The position numbers and the translations under genes were made by a program. Shown one piece after another: positions 55,372-64,000 of a stretch of DNA of 64,000 bases. The DNA comes from Clostridiaceae bacterium (GTDB taxonomy: Bacteria; Bacillota; Clostridia; Acetivibrionales; DUMB01): positions 1 to 64,000 of the forward strand of contig DUMB01000094.1 in assembly GCA_012840085.1 (NCBI GenBank). Direction: 5' to 3'. Each line of letters starts with the position of its first letter. The first letter of the stretch is position 1. The notes beneath the pieces are model-generated. The model saw nothing but the letters and a program-made list of their open reading frames with translations. It ran no database searches and was not told the DNA's origin.

Positions 55372-57122
55372 ATGCAGGATGGGATAGCGTTTGTCTTTTT
55401 AGCTGCTATTATTCTTGTTTTCATAGTCGTGGCTGAATCTATAAAAAGAAGAAGAAATATAAAAAAGCTAAGAACGGAGCTGATAAATAATTGGGGCAAG
55501 AAGCCTTCAGTCAAATATTATGACAATGACCTCAAGTCAATTGCAAGTTTTTTTAATAACCGCAGACAGCAGTTCAAAGATACTGGTTTTATGATAGATG
55601 ATATCACATGGAATGACCTTGATATGGACAATGTATTTAAAAGAATTAATTACACATTGTCTACGGTGGGAGAGGAATATCTCTACTGTCTTCTTAGAGA
55701 GCCGGTGTTTGACGAAGATATTTTGAAAGAAAGAAACAGGCTTATCAACTTTTTTCAAAACAACCCTAAGGAACGTCTGGAACTGCAGTATCAGCTTGCA
55801 AGGCTCGGGAAAATAAGATTCGCAGATATTACCGACTTTCTTTACAGCAATGAGAAACCTTCACCTTTAAAAGGGAGATATTATAAACTGCTGGCGGCGG
55901 CATTTCTTGTATCGCCATTTTTCACTATTTTTAATGCAACTTTCGGTATCACAGTACTTGTAGCTTTATTGGCTATAAACATGACTGTCTACTACCGCAC
56001 AAAAAGGGAGATAGAAAAAAATCTTCAATCCCTTGGATATATTGTTAACATGACAGTATATGCAAGAAAAATTTCAAACCTTGGCATGGAAGAAATTTCA
56101 TCATATAGGGAAATTCTAGGTGCCTGCTCCGGAAAAGTTATCAATACAGCCTTCAAATCCTTCTACCAGTTTTTCCGCCATACCCAGGATCTCTTTATCG
56201 AGTATATAAAAACAATTTTTCTGGGAGAACTTATAGCTTATGAAAGCCTGCTCAATAATATTTACAGGCACAGGACGGAACTGCTGAAAGTATATGAAAC
56301 GCTTGGACTTCTTGACAGCGCCCTTGCCATTGCATCCTACAGGGATAACCTTGACTATTATACAATTCCTGTTCTTAACAAAGCATCCGGCAGCAAAAAC
56401 TGCAAACAGGAAGGCTCAGCTCATCAAAAAGATTCTGTTCACATCGATTTTAAAGATATATATCACCCATTGATAGATGAACCTGTTGCAAATTCTGCAA
56501 GTATTTACCGTGATGTACTGATTACAGGTTCCAACGCATCAGGCAAGTCGACTTTTCTTAAGACAGCTGCCATAAATGCAATATTTGCACAATCGATATA
56601 ATATTTGCACAATCGATATATACATGCCTTGCCAGGGAGTATTCATCCAGCTATTTCATGGTTTTTTCCTCAATGGCTCTTAAAGATAATTTGCTTGCAA
56701 ATGAAAGCTATTTCATAGTAGAAATAAAATCTCTCAGGAGAATATTGAACAGCCTCAGAGAAGACATACCCTGCCTGTGTTTTGTTGATGAAGTTCTAAG
56801 AGGAACAAATACGGTGGAACGAATAGCCGCTTCGTCTGAAATATTGTATCATTTAAGCCGGAATAACTGTATATGTATAGCCGCAACCCATGACATTGAA
56901 CTTGCTTCAATATTAAGCAATTATTTTGACAATTACCATTTTGAAGAGCGCTTAACAGATAATGAAATTGTTTTTGATTATAAAATTTACCCCGGTAAGT
57001 CCAACACAAGAAATGCAATAAAACTGCTGAAGTTGATGGGATACGATAAAAGTATAGTGGACTCTGCTGAAGAAAGGTCGCTGAAATATCTGGAAGAAGG
57101 CAACTGGAGCACTATAAATTAG
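55372..57122 (+). pseudogene. Membrane-anchored MutS-like ATPase, frameshifted
   Basis: Two adjoining frames (55372-56601 and on from there to 57122) join into one 576-residue protein if one copy of a 20-bp duplication at 56580-56619 is removed. It has a membrane helix at the N-terminus (IAFVFLAAIILVFIVVAES), two more near residues 175-205, and a MutS-type ATPase: Walker A TGSNASGKSTF just before the break, Walker B CLCFVDEVLRGTNT after it. It lacks the mismatch-recognition domain, so it is of the MutS-related membrane group, of unclear role. As sequenced it ends in FAQSI without Walker B and should be inactive. AAGGAG precedes the ATG. Confidence 0.88.
56580..56619 (+). repeat. 20-bp tandem duplication that breaks the MutS-like gene
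   Basis: AATATTTGCACAATCGATAT is present twice head to tail. Because 20 is not a multiple of 3, the second copy shifts the frame and brings in a TAA stop. Removing one copy restores the reading frame exactly. Confidence 0.97.
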
Positions 57123-57296
57123 AGCTGCTGAGTAAACCAGCATTGCTGAATAAACTTAGGCTGCAATAAACTTGGGCCGCTGAGCAAACCAGAGCTTCTT
57201 AATAGACTTGGCCTGCCGAATATACTTGGGCGGCAGAACAAACTTGAGCTACATAATAAGCTTATCTGCTAATAAACTGTGACCGATAATAAACCG
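57123..57296. repeat. Degenerate short repeats after the MutS-like gene
   Basis: Words of the type CTGAATAAACTTGG recur about nine times with changes (for example CTGAGTAAACCAG, CTGAATAAACTTAGG, AATAGACTTGG, GAATATACTTGGG) over 170 bases between the stop codon and the terminator. There is no reading frame. The pattern suggests expansion of part of the terminator arm (GCTGCTGAATAA). Confidence 0.65.
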
Positions 57297-57326
57297 GGCT
57301 GCTGAATAATTCAGCAGCCCTTTTTC
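57297..57326 (+). terminator. Terminator of the MutS-like gene
   Basis: GGGCTGCTGAA, loop TAA, TTCAGCAGCCC and TTTTT make a perfect 11-bp intrinsic terminator on the plus strand. Confidence 0.95.
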
Positions 57327-57513
57327 TGGTTTCTCCCATCTGATTTCAGGTTTACGTTTTATAGCTTCCCATCCACAACAATAAATTCTTCCAAGTTATA
57401 TATTTCTATTGTCCTGTTTCTTGCTACTTCCCCTAGATCCTCGTCTTTATATCAAATGTCTTATACCTAATCCATATTCTATAACAACCGGTTTATATTT
57501 TTATTATTCCATC

Positions 57514-59691
57514 CTATTTCTGTAGATAATTGTATATCATAATTGCAGCTTCGGCCCTGGTCAAAGTTTTCTTCGGCATGAATTTTCCACCTGAACCGTT
57601 AACTATCTTCAAGCCGTATGCTATAGTCACATAGCCTACCAGATCAGGATTGATTTCAGCCTCATCATCAAAAGGACAGTTGTATATGCCTTTAATTTCT
57701 GCTACTTCATTATATTTGAGTGATCTTATTATATATTTTACAGCATCTTCTCTGCTTACAGCCGCTTCAGGATTCTTCTCATCAGCAGTTATTATTTTTT
57801 CCCTTATAAGGTAACTGTACATATTATCTATTTCTTCCTGTGAGCTGTCAGCATACAGAATAGGTCCATAATAGTAAGGCATTGTCCTTGTAAGCAATGT
57901 AAAGAATTCTTTTTGCTTGATCTGTTCTCCTGGTTTAAATTCCTTGCCTTCCAGGTATACGCCGTATTCTGCCAGTGTCTTGATTTGTTTTTCTGCGAAA
58001 TGCCCTCCTATATCTGTATACTCAACGGGCTTGTTTTCCTTGTATGGTGTACCGTCATAGCTTACTATGTTTCCTGTATATGCATCGAAGATATGAGGTT
58101 TATTTGACTTCAGCATATAAACCAGTTTTATTTCAGGTTTCTCTTTGCCGGATACTCTTACATATTCTTCGCCTTTTACCTTATTGTAAACATCTTTGTA
58201 CTGCAGTTCCAATCCTACCTGATCGAATAAAACTTCATATACTTTATCAACCGGAACTACATTCTCGATTGAAGGAAATTCAACATCGTACCAATCCATG
58301 CTGAACTCTGTTACCTTCTGATATACCGCATCATAGTTTACAGAGAAACCATTGTTTTGGAATGGTATGCCGTCTACCTGCCTGCTGAAGTGGAACCAGT
58401 AATATCTCGGCTTTTCATCACCTTCCATAATAATAATATTGTCATTGTAGTTCTCGTCCAGTTCAACCTGTTCAAATTTGTCAGGTTTGAACTCTTTAAG
58501 GAACTTTTCAACAGCAGCTTTGGCTGCAGCTTCATCATCTTTCGGTTTTTCTTCCGCATTATATGGAGCACTCACATAAAAACGTACAATTTCTCCTGTT
58601 CTGGCATCTATTGTTACATTTGCATATCTATATTCACCCTTTTCCGGTGCATTCGATACAAAGTTCAAAGTCCACAGTATTTTATTTCTATCATACCAAT
58701 CTCTTGAAAGGCTGTAATGCTCCAGTTTCAGCTCCTTGTCAATTCCTATGGCTTTGCTGTCCCTGGCTATCTTTTCGGCTTTTTCAAGAGATATCAGGCC
58801 GGATATTTCATTTAATTCCTTTTCTTCTTCCGGAGAAAGGACAATTTCCCCTCCTGATCCTGCATCCATCATTGCAGCTTCCTTCATAGCCATATTATAG
58901 CTGCTTGTGCCATAATAAACCTCATAAATTGGGCTGATATTTATTTTTTCACCTGTAACAGCATCAACAGCATATGAGTAATTGTCGTATTTAGGAACGT
59001 AAACCGGGAAAACCTTAATTTCATCTTTTACTTTTGCAGACTGGTACATCAGCTTTAATCCTATTTCCTTACCATAAGCTTCCTGTGCCTTTTCAATTGA
59101 AATAACCTTGGAAGCATCGGGGAATTCAAGCCCGTCAGTCCAGTTGCAATAGTAGTCTATAATCTCTCCCGTGTCACGGTGAATAGATATACTAATATTG
59201 TTGCTGTAATAAGGTACATTATTTACAACTCTTGTATAATTAAAGTAATATGCATAATCTATCAGATTGTTGTAATTATCTTCCTCGTATCTTACGCTGC
59301 TGAACGCGGATGGATTAACCTTCTTAATAAAGCTTTCAGCTTTTTTCCTTGCCTCTTCTTTGCTTATAGAGGGGAATTTTCTTTGTGTATCCTGATAAAA
59401 TTCCGGTTTGTACCTGTTATAGCGTATCAAAGTTCCGTTTTCATCGATACTGGCATCAATTCCGCCACCCAAATCCTTTTCGCTGTACCAACTTAAATTC
59501 CATACCGTTTTGTCGCCATAACTTCCATAGCTTGATACGAGCTTATAATCCTCAGGAACGTCGAAGTATGACTTGGCTGTCTTAATTGCTTTTTCAAGTC
59601 CCTTATCATTCGCTGCGGCAAAACTATTCATTGGGGCCAAAACCGATACAAGCATAAAAATTGTAAGGATTACTGCTAATTTTCTTTTCAA
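57514..59691 (-). CDS. Surface protein with YcdB/YcdC repeats and SLH domains
   Basis: The 725-residue protein has a signal peptide (KRKLAVILTIFMLVSVLAP, cut after SFAAA) and repeated PepSY-like YcdB/YcdC domains over about 30-560, recognisable by ISKEEARKKAESFIKKVNP, GEIIDYYCNW and DARTGEIVRFYV. Three SLH motifs follow (about 565-725), the last ending RAEAAIMIYNYLQK, so it is held on the cell wall. Family members may inhibit or sense proteases; the exact role is unknown. I place the start at the TTG after AGGTGG, because the in-frame GTG three codons upstream lies in that binding site. Confidence 0.88.
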   Translation of the reverse strand: MKRKLAVILTIFMLVSVLAPMNSFAAANDKGLEKAIKTAKSYFDVPEDYKLVSSYGSYGDKTVWNLSWYSEKDLGGGIDASIDENGTLIRYNRYKPEFYQDTQRKFPSISKEEARKKAESFIKKVNPSAFSSVRYEEDNYNNLIDYAYYFNYTRVVNNVPYYSNNISISIHRDTGEIIDYYCNWTDGLEFPDASKVISIEKAQEAYGKEIGLKLMYQSAKVKDEIKVFPVYVPKYDNYSYAVDAVTGEKINISPIYEVYYGTSSYNMAMKEAAMMDAGSGGEIVLSPEEEKELNEISGLISLEKAEKIARDSKAIGIDKELKLEHYSLSRDWYDRNKILWTLNFVSNAPEKGEYRYANVTIDARTGEIVRFYVSAPYNAEEKPKDDEAAAKAAVEKFLKEFKPDKFEQVELDENYNDNIIIMEGDEKPRYYWFHFSRQVDGIPFQNNGFSVNYDAVYQKVTEFSMDWYDVEFPSIENVVPVDKVYEVLFDQVGLELQYKDVYNKVKGEEYVRVSGKEKPEIKLVYMLKSNKPHIFDAYTGNIVSYDGTPYKENKPVEYTDIGGHFAEKQIKTLAEYGVYLEGKEFKPGEQIKQKEFFTLLTRTMPYYYGPILYADSSQEEIDNMYSYLIREKIITADEKNPEAAVSREDAVKYIIRSLKYNEVAEIKGIYNCPFDDEAEINPDLVGYVTIAYGLKIVNGSGGKFMPKKTLTRAEAAIMIYNYLQK

Positions 59692-59961
59692 TGAGACCAC
59701 CTCTTCGTTTATATTTATTTTTCGTTTCCTTTACAGACAATTAACTATGGCTTTGGGTTAATCTTGTTTATAGTTAATTATCTATAATGTGCATTCATAC
59801 TAATTAGACTGGTTAATTATTAATATAGTTCCAAGATGTTCTTATTTTTTTTATAAAATTTACTTATGGTGTCAGTATTTCGATAACAGCATTTATTATC
59901 CTTATATTGCCACATTTAATTTAATTATAGTACATTTTGGCAATTTTTAATACACAAAATA

Positions 59962-59993
59962 AAAACACCTCAGGACATTTCCCAAGGTGTTTT
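59962..59993 (-). terminator. Terminator of the rhamnose operon
   Basis: AAAACACCT and AGGTGTTTT form a stem around 14 bases; on the minus strand it is followed by T-rich sequence. It lies 47 bases past the aldolase stop codon. The rest of 59692-60039 is A/T-rich and should hold the promoter of the YcdB-type gene. Confidence 0.85.
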
Positions 59994-60039
59994 AAATCAA
60001 TATCTCCAGGATAAATAACTACAAAATTTATTTCAAAAA

Positions 60040-61101
60040 TTACTTGTTGCCTTTCAGAAGGCTTTTTCTGTATTTTTCGCTTTCCCAGTTCTTTATAAAG
60101 GATATCTGTTCCTGGGTCATTGTCTGAAGCTTAAGACCGCTTCTTTGTACCCAGTCGATAACATATATATATGCCAGAAGCGTCTCTTCAATTGTTACAG
60201 CTTCATTGAAATTTGCTTTATAAATGATCCCGCCTGTGGAAGTATTGATGTTAATCCTTCCGTTTCCCCCTTCAAAGCTTATACCATCATTCAGATATAC
60301 AAGCTGGTCGGGATACAGTGAATTTCTGTCAAAGAAGTCTTCATCAATGGTATTGTTTTTGAAGTAGTCGGAAAGATATTTTGTCTTGCTGACAAAAGTA
60401 TTTTCATCAACTTTTTCCACACATATCTGCGGATAATCCTCTTTAATTCCCAGATAATCCTTTATAATGTTGTTTATCCTGTCGTGCAGCTTGATGCATC
60501 TGTCTAAATCATCAGAGTTAACTATTAAGCCGTGATTCTTCATAAACACTGCTTCAGGCTTTTTGCCCTTCTTCTCTGAAATCTCGGCTATCCCTTCTTT
60601 TATCTTCAATGTAAGGGAAAAACCAGGATTAATGTATGGTACCCATATAAACGCAAAATCTTCGTCTTTGAAAATTTTCTCAGCAATTTCCCTGCCTTCT
60701 GCAGAACAGCATAAGATATTTGCGTATACGGAATGGGTATGTATCACATACCTGGCCAATATTGAATGAAAACCAGCCTCAACTGAAGGTCTCAAATTCT
60801 TTCCCTTTAATCTCTCAAATTCTACAATGTTTTTCTTTACGAACTCGCCGCTGTCCTTCTCGTAGTCCACTCCGGAGTTCAAATCAACCTTGTCATAATA
60901 ATCTGCAATGTTTTTATAATTTACAACAACATATCCTTCATTTTCTGTGATCTGGTTCAGCTTGTATCCTGATGCCTTTACTGCCATCAATTCATCATTC
61001 AGCTTTACTGATGTATTGCCTCCGCCGCCCTGCACATAATCAATGCGCTTTCCTACAGTCTGAGACATTACTTCAAGCTCTTTTAATCTTTCGTCCAACA
61101 T
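60040..61101 (-). CDS. Class II aldolase, probable rhamnulose-phosphate aldolase domain
   Basis: The 353-residue protein has a class II aldolase/adducin fold: GGGGNTSVKLND near residue 26-37, HTHSVYANILCC (zinc-binding histidines) and VFMKNHGLIVNSDD with a third metal histidine. It probably splits a ketose phosphate such as L-rhamnulose 1-phosphate into dihydroxyacetone phosphate and lactaldehyde, consistent with rhaA just upstream. It is longer than RhaD proper (about 275) and resembles the N-terminal half of RhaD-dehydrogenase fusions. GGAGGAATTGAT precedes the ATG. No rhamnulose kinase lies in the window. Confidence 0.85.
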   Translation of the reverse strand: MLDERLKELEVMSQTVGKRIDYVQGGGGNTSVKLNDELMAVKASGYKLNQITENEGYVVVNYKNIADYYDKVDLNSGVDYEKDSGEFVKKNIVEFERLKGKNLRPSVEAGFHSILARYVIHTHSVYANILCCSAEGREIAEKIFKDEDFAFIWVPYINPGFSLTLKIKEGIAEISEKKGKKPEAVFMKNHGLIVNSDDLDRCIKLHDRINNIIKDYLGIKEDYPQICVEKVDENTFVSKTKYLSDYFKNNTIDEDFFDRNSLYPDQLVYLNDGISFEGGNGRININTSTGGIIYKANFNEAVTIEETLLAYIYVIDWVQRSGLKLQTMTQEQISFIKNWESEKYRKSLLKGNK

Positions 61102-61123
61102 ATCAATTCCTCCAAATGTGAGC

Positions 61124-62401
61124 TTATTTTCTCTTGGAAAGAACCTCAGCTTCATACCCGGCAACTTCATTTAGCCAGTCAGTTCCAACCGGTACTCCCT
61201 TGTCCAGGCAATACTTGTTCCATACTGCGGAGTATGGCAGCATTTTGAACTCTTCCATAAGTGCAAGCCTGTTAGCAAGTCTGCCTGCATTTTCTTCTTC
61301 AACAAGCAGGTTTGTAGGCTCAAGCAGAGCAATCATTATTGCTTTCAACGCTGCTCTTGATCCTGTAACCCATGCTGCTATTCTATTGATGCTTGCATCG
61401 AAATAATCAAGGGCAAAATGTACACGGTCAAAGGAGTTGCTTCTCTTAACTTCCTGTGCAACGGCAAGCAAGTCATCGCTCAAAATGGCAACATGGTCAC
61501 TGTCCCAGCGTACGCCCCTGCTGACATGCAGCAGAACTTCATCTATGAAATTCAGCAATGAAGATATCTTATCGGAAATAGTCTCTGTCGGATGGAAATG
61601 GCCTGCATCAAGACAGAGCATCAAACCGTTTTTCACCGCATAACCCATATAAAACTCATGGGAACCTACAACATAGCTTTCTGAGCCTATACCGAACAGT
61701 TTGCTTTCTACTGCGTCAAGCATGTAATTTTTGTCATATTTTTCAGCAAAAAGTTCATCAAGGGATTCTTTTAAAATCTTCCTGTATATCATCCTGTCTG
61801 CAGGCAAATCCTTTGAACCGTCGGGTATCCATGTGTTAATTATACACGGTGTACCAAGTTCTTTTCCGATATCCGCTGCTATTTTACGGCATCTTTTTCC
61901 GTGCCTCAGCCAGAAAGAACGGACTTCATTGTCTTTGCTGGACAATGTATAACCTGAATCGGCCATTTTATGTGAGAAGAATGTACCGTTAAAGTCTATT
62001 CCGATTTTCCTCTCTTTTGCCCATTTAATCCAGCGTTCAAAGTGCTCTGTTGAAATCTCGTCTCTCTCGACATGCTTTCCGTCTGTTTCTGCATATATGG
62101 CATGAAGGTTAACCCTATGCTTTCCAGGAATCAAGCTGAATGCCTTATCCAGATCCTGACGCAGCTCTTCCGCATTCCGTGCACGTCCAGGATAATTTCC
62201 TGTAGCAAGTATACCTCCTCCTGAGATTCCGTCAGCATCTGTTTCAAAACCGGTTACATCATCGCCCTGCCAGCAGTGAACAGATAATTGAATAGCATCC
62301 ATCTTCTTAAGTACTTCGTCTGTATCTACGCCATATGCTGCATATGTCTTTTTTGCCAGTTCATAACTCTTCTCTACATACTCTTTGTCAAACTTAAACA
62401 T
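61124..62401 (-). CDS. rhaA: L-rhamnose isomerase
   Basis: RhaA converts L-rhamnose to L-rhamnulose, the first step of breakdown, with two divalent metals. The 425-residue protein matches the family: SVHCWQGDDVTGFE near residue 40-53, DFNGTFFSHKMADSGYTLSS, LCLDAGHFHPTE and VRWDSDHVAI, which hold metal-binding His and Asp residues. The ATG used follows GGGAGGTGG; an in-frame GTG four codons upstream overlaps that site. It is the second gene after the ASRT-like gene and 22 bases ahead of the aldolase. Confidence 0.95.
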   Translation of the reverse strand: MFKFDKEYVEKSYELAKKTYAAYGVDTDEVLKKMDAIQLSVHCWQGDDVTGFETDADGISGGGILATGNYPGRARNAEELRQDLDKAFSLIPGKHRVNLHAIYAETDGKHVERDEISTEHFERWIKWAKERKIGIDFNGTFFSHKMADSGYTLSSKDNEVRSFWLRHGKRCRKIAADIGKELGTPCIINTWIPDGSKDLPADRMIYRKILKESLDELFAEKYDKNYMLDAVESKLFGIGSESYVVGSHEFYMGYAVKNGLMLCLDAGHFHPTETISDKISSLLNFIDEVLLHVSRGVRWDSDHVAILSDDLLAVAQEVKRSNSFDRVHFALDYFDASINRIAAWVTGSRAALKAIMIALLEPTNLLVEEENAGRLANRLALMEEFKMLPYSAVWNKYCLDKGVPVGTDWLNEVAGYEAEVLSKRK

Positions 62402-62497
62402 AATACAATCCACCTCCCGGCTTTTTCCTTAAAATAAATGCTAAGTATATCACGCTTTTCAGCTAAAATGCGTAAGATGCGACGCATATCGCCCCTT

Positions 62498-62872
62498 TCA
62501 GGTTAATGGATATGCCATGGTAGTCATTAATGCCATCTCAGCCTGTGTAGTATCCATTCTGCTGTACTGTACAATGATATCTACATCACTTCTTACCATT
62601 GCTGCATAACTTACGCCCTTTGGAACCGGTTCTCCTTTATCATTTACCAACTTGTCCATCCTGATATGTTTTGTTCTCTCTGCTTCACACACAATCTTGA
62701 ATCCGTCAACTTTATCCCTGTCCTCGAAGTAAAGAGTTATTTCGATATTTGCATCAGTTTTGCCAGGATTCAGAACGCATATTGCTTCGTGACTGGGGAA
62801 TAAACCGCTGCTCTTTTCCGGATAAAAACAGTCAGGTATATACCATACCTTTGCTCCGCCGCATGAACTCAT
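62498..62872 (-). CDS. ASRT-like protein (sensory rhodopsin transducer family fold)
   Basis: The 124-residue protein has AKVWYIPDCFYPE, SHEAICVLNPGKTDANIEIT, RTKHIRMD, VPKGVSYAAMVRSDVDIIVQ and YSRMDTTQAEMALMTTMAY, the pattern of the ASRT family first known from the Anabaena sensory rhodopsin transducer. There is no rhodopsin in this non-phototroph. In bacteria the family often occurs with sugar genes and may bind a small carbohydrate (inference). It is the first gene of the rhamnose operon, with AAGGAGG before the ATG. Confidence 0.85.
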   Translation of the reverse strand: MSSCGGAKVWYIPDCFYPEKSSGLFPSHEAICVLNPGKTDANIEITLYFEDRDKVDGFKIVCEAERTKHIRMDKLVNDKGEPVPKGVSYAAMVRSDVDIIVQYSRMDTTQAEMALMTTMAYPLT

Positions 62873-63066
62873 AATGAACACCTCCTTAATAAAATATATG
62901 AACAGTTATCCGTTACTCATATTATATCTTTATCAGAATAATTCTATAGTTATTTCTTTAATACTTCCTTGGTATATGTTATTCTTTTATTGGGTGATTT
63001 TATTATTTCTGCCGGTCAGATTGCATAAGGCTGATATATGGCAGATATACGGGAGGAGAGCAAGGT
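62873..63066. promoter_or_regulatory. Divergent promoter region of the rhamnose operon and its regulator
   Basis: On the minus strand TATAAT (62921-62926) lies about 50 bases before the ASRT-like start, with no good -35, as expected for an activator-dependent promoter. The plus-strand AraC gene begins at the other side with GGGAGGAG before its TTG. Confidence 0.5.
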
Positions 63067-63954
63067 TTGGACGATTATCCTGTATTGAAGGGAAATACTC
63101 TTTTTAGAAAGGGCGAACTTGTCTATGTAAACAGATCTGATGAACTTCGCGAATATTGCGATATTGTGCATAAGCATGATTTTATTGAAATTGCATATGT
63201 TATTGAGGGGTCAGGCTTTCATATTGTCGGAGACAAAGAGTACAAAACTTCCATAGGCGACCTTTTCATAATTAATTACGATATACCCCATGGTTTTTTT
63301 CCTGAAAGCAGGAATAAGCCTGCTCCTATAGTATATAATTGTGTGTTTATGCCTGAATTTCTGGACACTTCCCTTTTTGCCAGCTATAATTTCCAGGACA
63401 TTACTTCATCTTTTCTTTTCAACTCTCTTTTCCCGGAAGATTTTAAGCCAAGCCCGGATCTAAAGCTCACAGGTACAGAGTTCAGTGAAATAGGAGAGCT
63501 GTTCAGTAAAATGTATTCCGAATATAAATTTATGCAAAAGGGTTATTGTGATATAATCAGGGCTTATCTTATAGAGCTGATTATTAAAGTTTTCAGATTA
63601 TTGGAAATTAAGAATGAAAAAGGCCCCGCATCAAAAAACGCAGAGCTTATCAGCAAAGCTATTGAATATATGAAACAAAATCTTGATTCTGATATAAAAC
63701 TTGATGATCTGGCACTCAAATCCTTTATGAGCAAAACTTATTTCAGCAGGCTCTTTAAAGAAACTACAGGCATAAATTTCAGCGACTATGTACAGCAGCT
63801 TCGGATAGACAAAGCCTGCAACCTTTTGAAAACCACAGACATGAAGATTATCGACATTGCTGTGGATTCAGGTTTTAATGATCTGAAGTTCTTTTATAAA
63901 GTATTTAAAAAAATCACCGGAAAAACTCCCGGTGATTTCAGAAAAGGTCTTTAA
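63067..63954 (+). CDS. AraC-family regulator with cupin domain, probable rhamnose activator
   Basis: The 295-residue protein has an N-terminal cupin sensor (KHDFIEIAYVIEGSGFHIVG, then GDLFIINYDIPHGFF) and a C-terminal AraC-type double helix-turn-helix (IKLDDLALKSFMSKTYFSRL and IIDIAVDSGFNDLKFFYKVF). The layout matches RhaR/RhaS-type regulators that bind rhamnose. It is divergent from the ASRT-rhaA-aldolase operon with 194 bases between, so it probably controls it. The start is TTG, supported by GGGAGGAG. Confidence 0.9.
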   Translation: MDDYPVLKGNTLFRKGELVYVNRSDELREYCDIVHKHDFIEIAYVIEGSGFHIVGDKEYKTSIGDLFIINYDIPHGFFPESRNKPAPIVYNCVFMPEFLDTSLFASYNFQDITSSFLFNSLFPEDFKPSPDLKLTGTEFSEIGELFSKMYSEYKFMQKGYCDIIRAYLIELIIKVFRLLEIKNEKGPASKNAELISKAIEYMKQNLDSDIKLDDLALKSFMSKTYFSRLFKETTGINFSDYVQQLRIDKACNLLKTTDMKIIDIAVDSGFNDLKFFYKVFKKITGKTPGDFRKGL

Positions 63955-64000
63955 TTCGGAGGGTTATTTGCTACTTTGAGGAATCTGTCATATGCTTCTT

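Noticed and set aside
1-64000. tRNA or rRNA genes
   Set aside because: I saw no tRNA-like T-arm (GGTTCGAATCC) or rRNA sequence on either strand; a dedicated scan was not possible.

Overview
This is a low-GC Gram-positive genome, most likely an anaerobic, polysaccharide-degrading clostridium of the Acetivibrio/Ruminiclostridium kind. The evidence is strong AGGAGG-type ribosome binding sites (often with GTG or TTG starts), S-layer-homology proteins, a secreted polysaccharide lyase, an Rnf complex and a complete Rho factor. The genus is inference. Almost every gene is on the minus strand; only the MutS-like pseudogene and the last AraC gene are on the plus strand.

Regions. (1) 1-12092: a type I-C CRISPR-Cas locus, read leftwards as cas3-cas5c-cas8c-cas7c-cas4-cas1-cas2, then leader and an array of 63 visible identical repeats that runs off the left edge. 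(2) 12605-25727: a carbohydrate locus with two ABC permeases and a binding lipoprotein, a membrane-bound AraC regulator, a GH130 enzyme and a 1806-residue S-layer-anchored PL8 lyase. (3) 26148-26759: a small glycine-rich protein behind a triple 33-bp repeat. (4) 26832-41089: a type III-D-like CRISPR module (CARF-HEPN effector, Cas10, four separate Cas7-family RAMPs, Csx10, a Cas11 candidate, an unknown 170-residue protein, and Cas6 nearby) with no adaptation genes of its own. It lies among five short clusters of strongly degenerate CRISPR-like repeats, with a gamma-glutamylcyclotransferase-fold gene, a flavoprotein and a decayed IS200/IS605 element. (5) 41165-55020: housekeeping genes, namely a UvrC-like GIY-YIG protein, rnfCDGEAB, a membrane protein, prmC, a DUF1385 gene, rpmE, rho and a cysteine-rich unknown. 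(6) 55372-57122: a membrane-anchored MutS-like ATPase broken by a 20-bp tandem duplication. (7) 57514-63954: a YcdB/YcdC-SLH surface protein, then a rhamnose operon (ASRT-like protein, rhaA, class II aldolase) with a divergent AraC regulator.

The most interesting system is the III-D-like operon. Its gene order Cas7-Csx10-Cas11-Cas7-Cas7-Cas7 matches the domain order I recall for the fused III-D variant proteins, and, without Csx10, for the single-chain type III-E effector (gRAMP/Cas7-11). By eye, the presumed target-cleaving aspartate is present only in the two middle Cas7 proteins. The repeats around it look like arrays decaying and duplicating as whole repeat-plus-spacer units, in contrast to the uniform I-C array. 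The I-C array also records a probable 8-unit tandem duplication and two spacers from one protospacer offset by one base. All functional assignments come from reading motifs; no database search was run.
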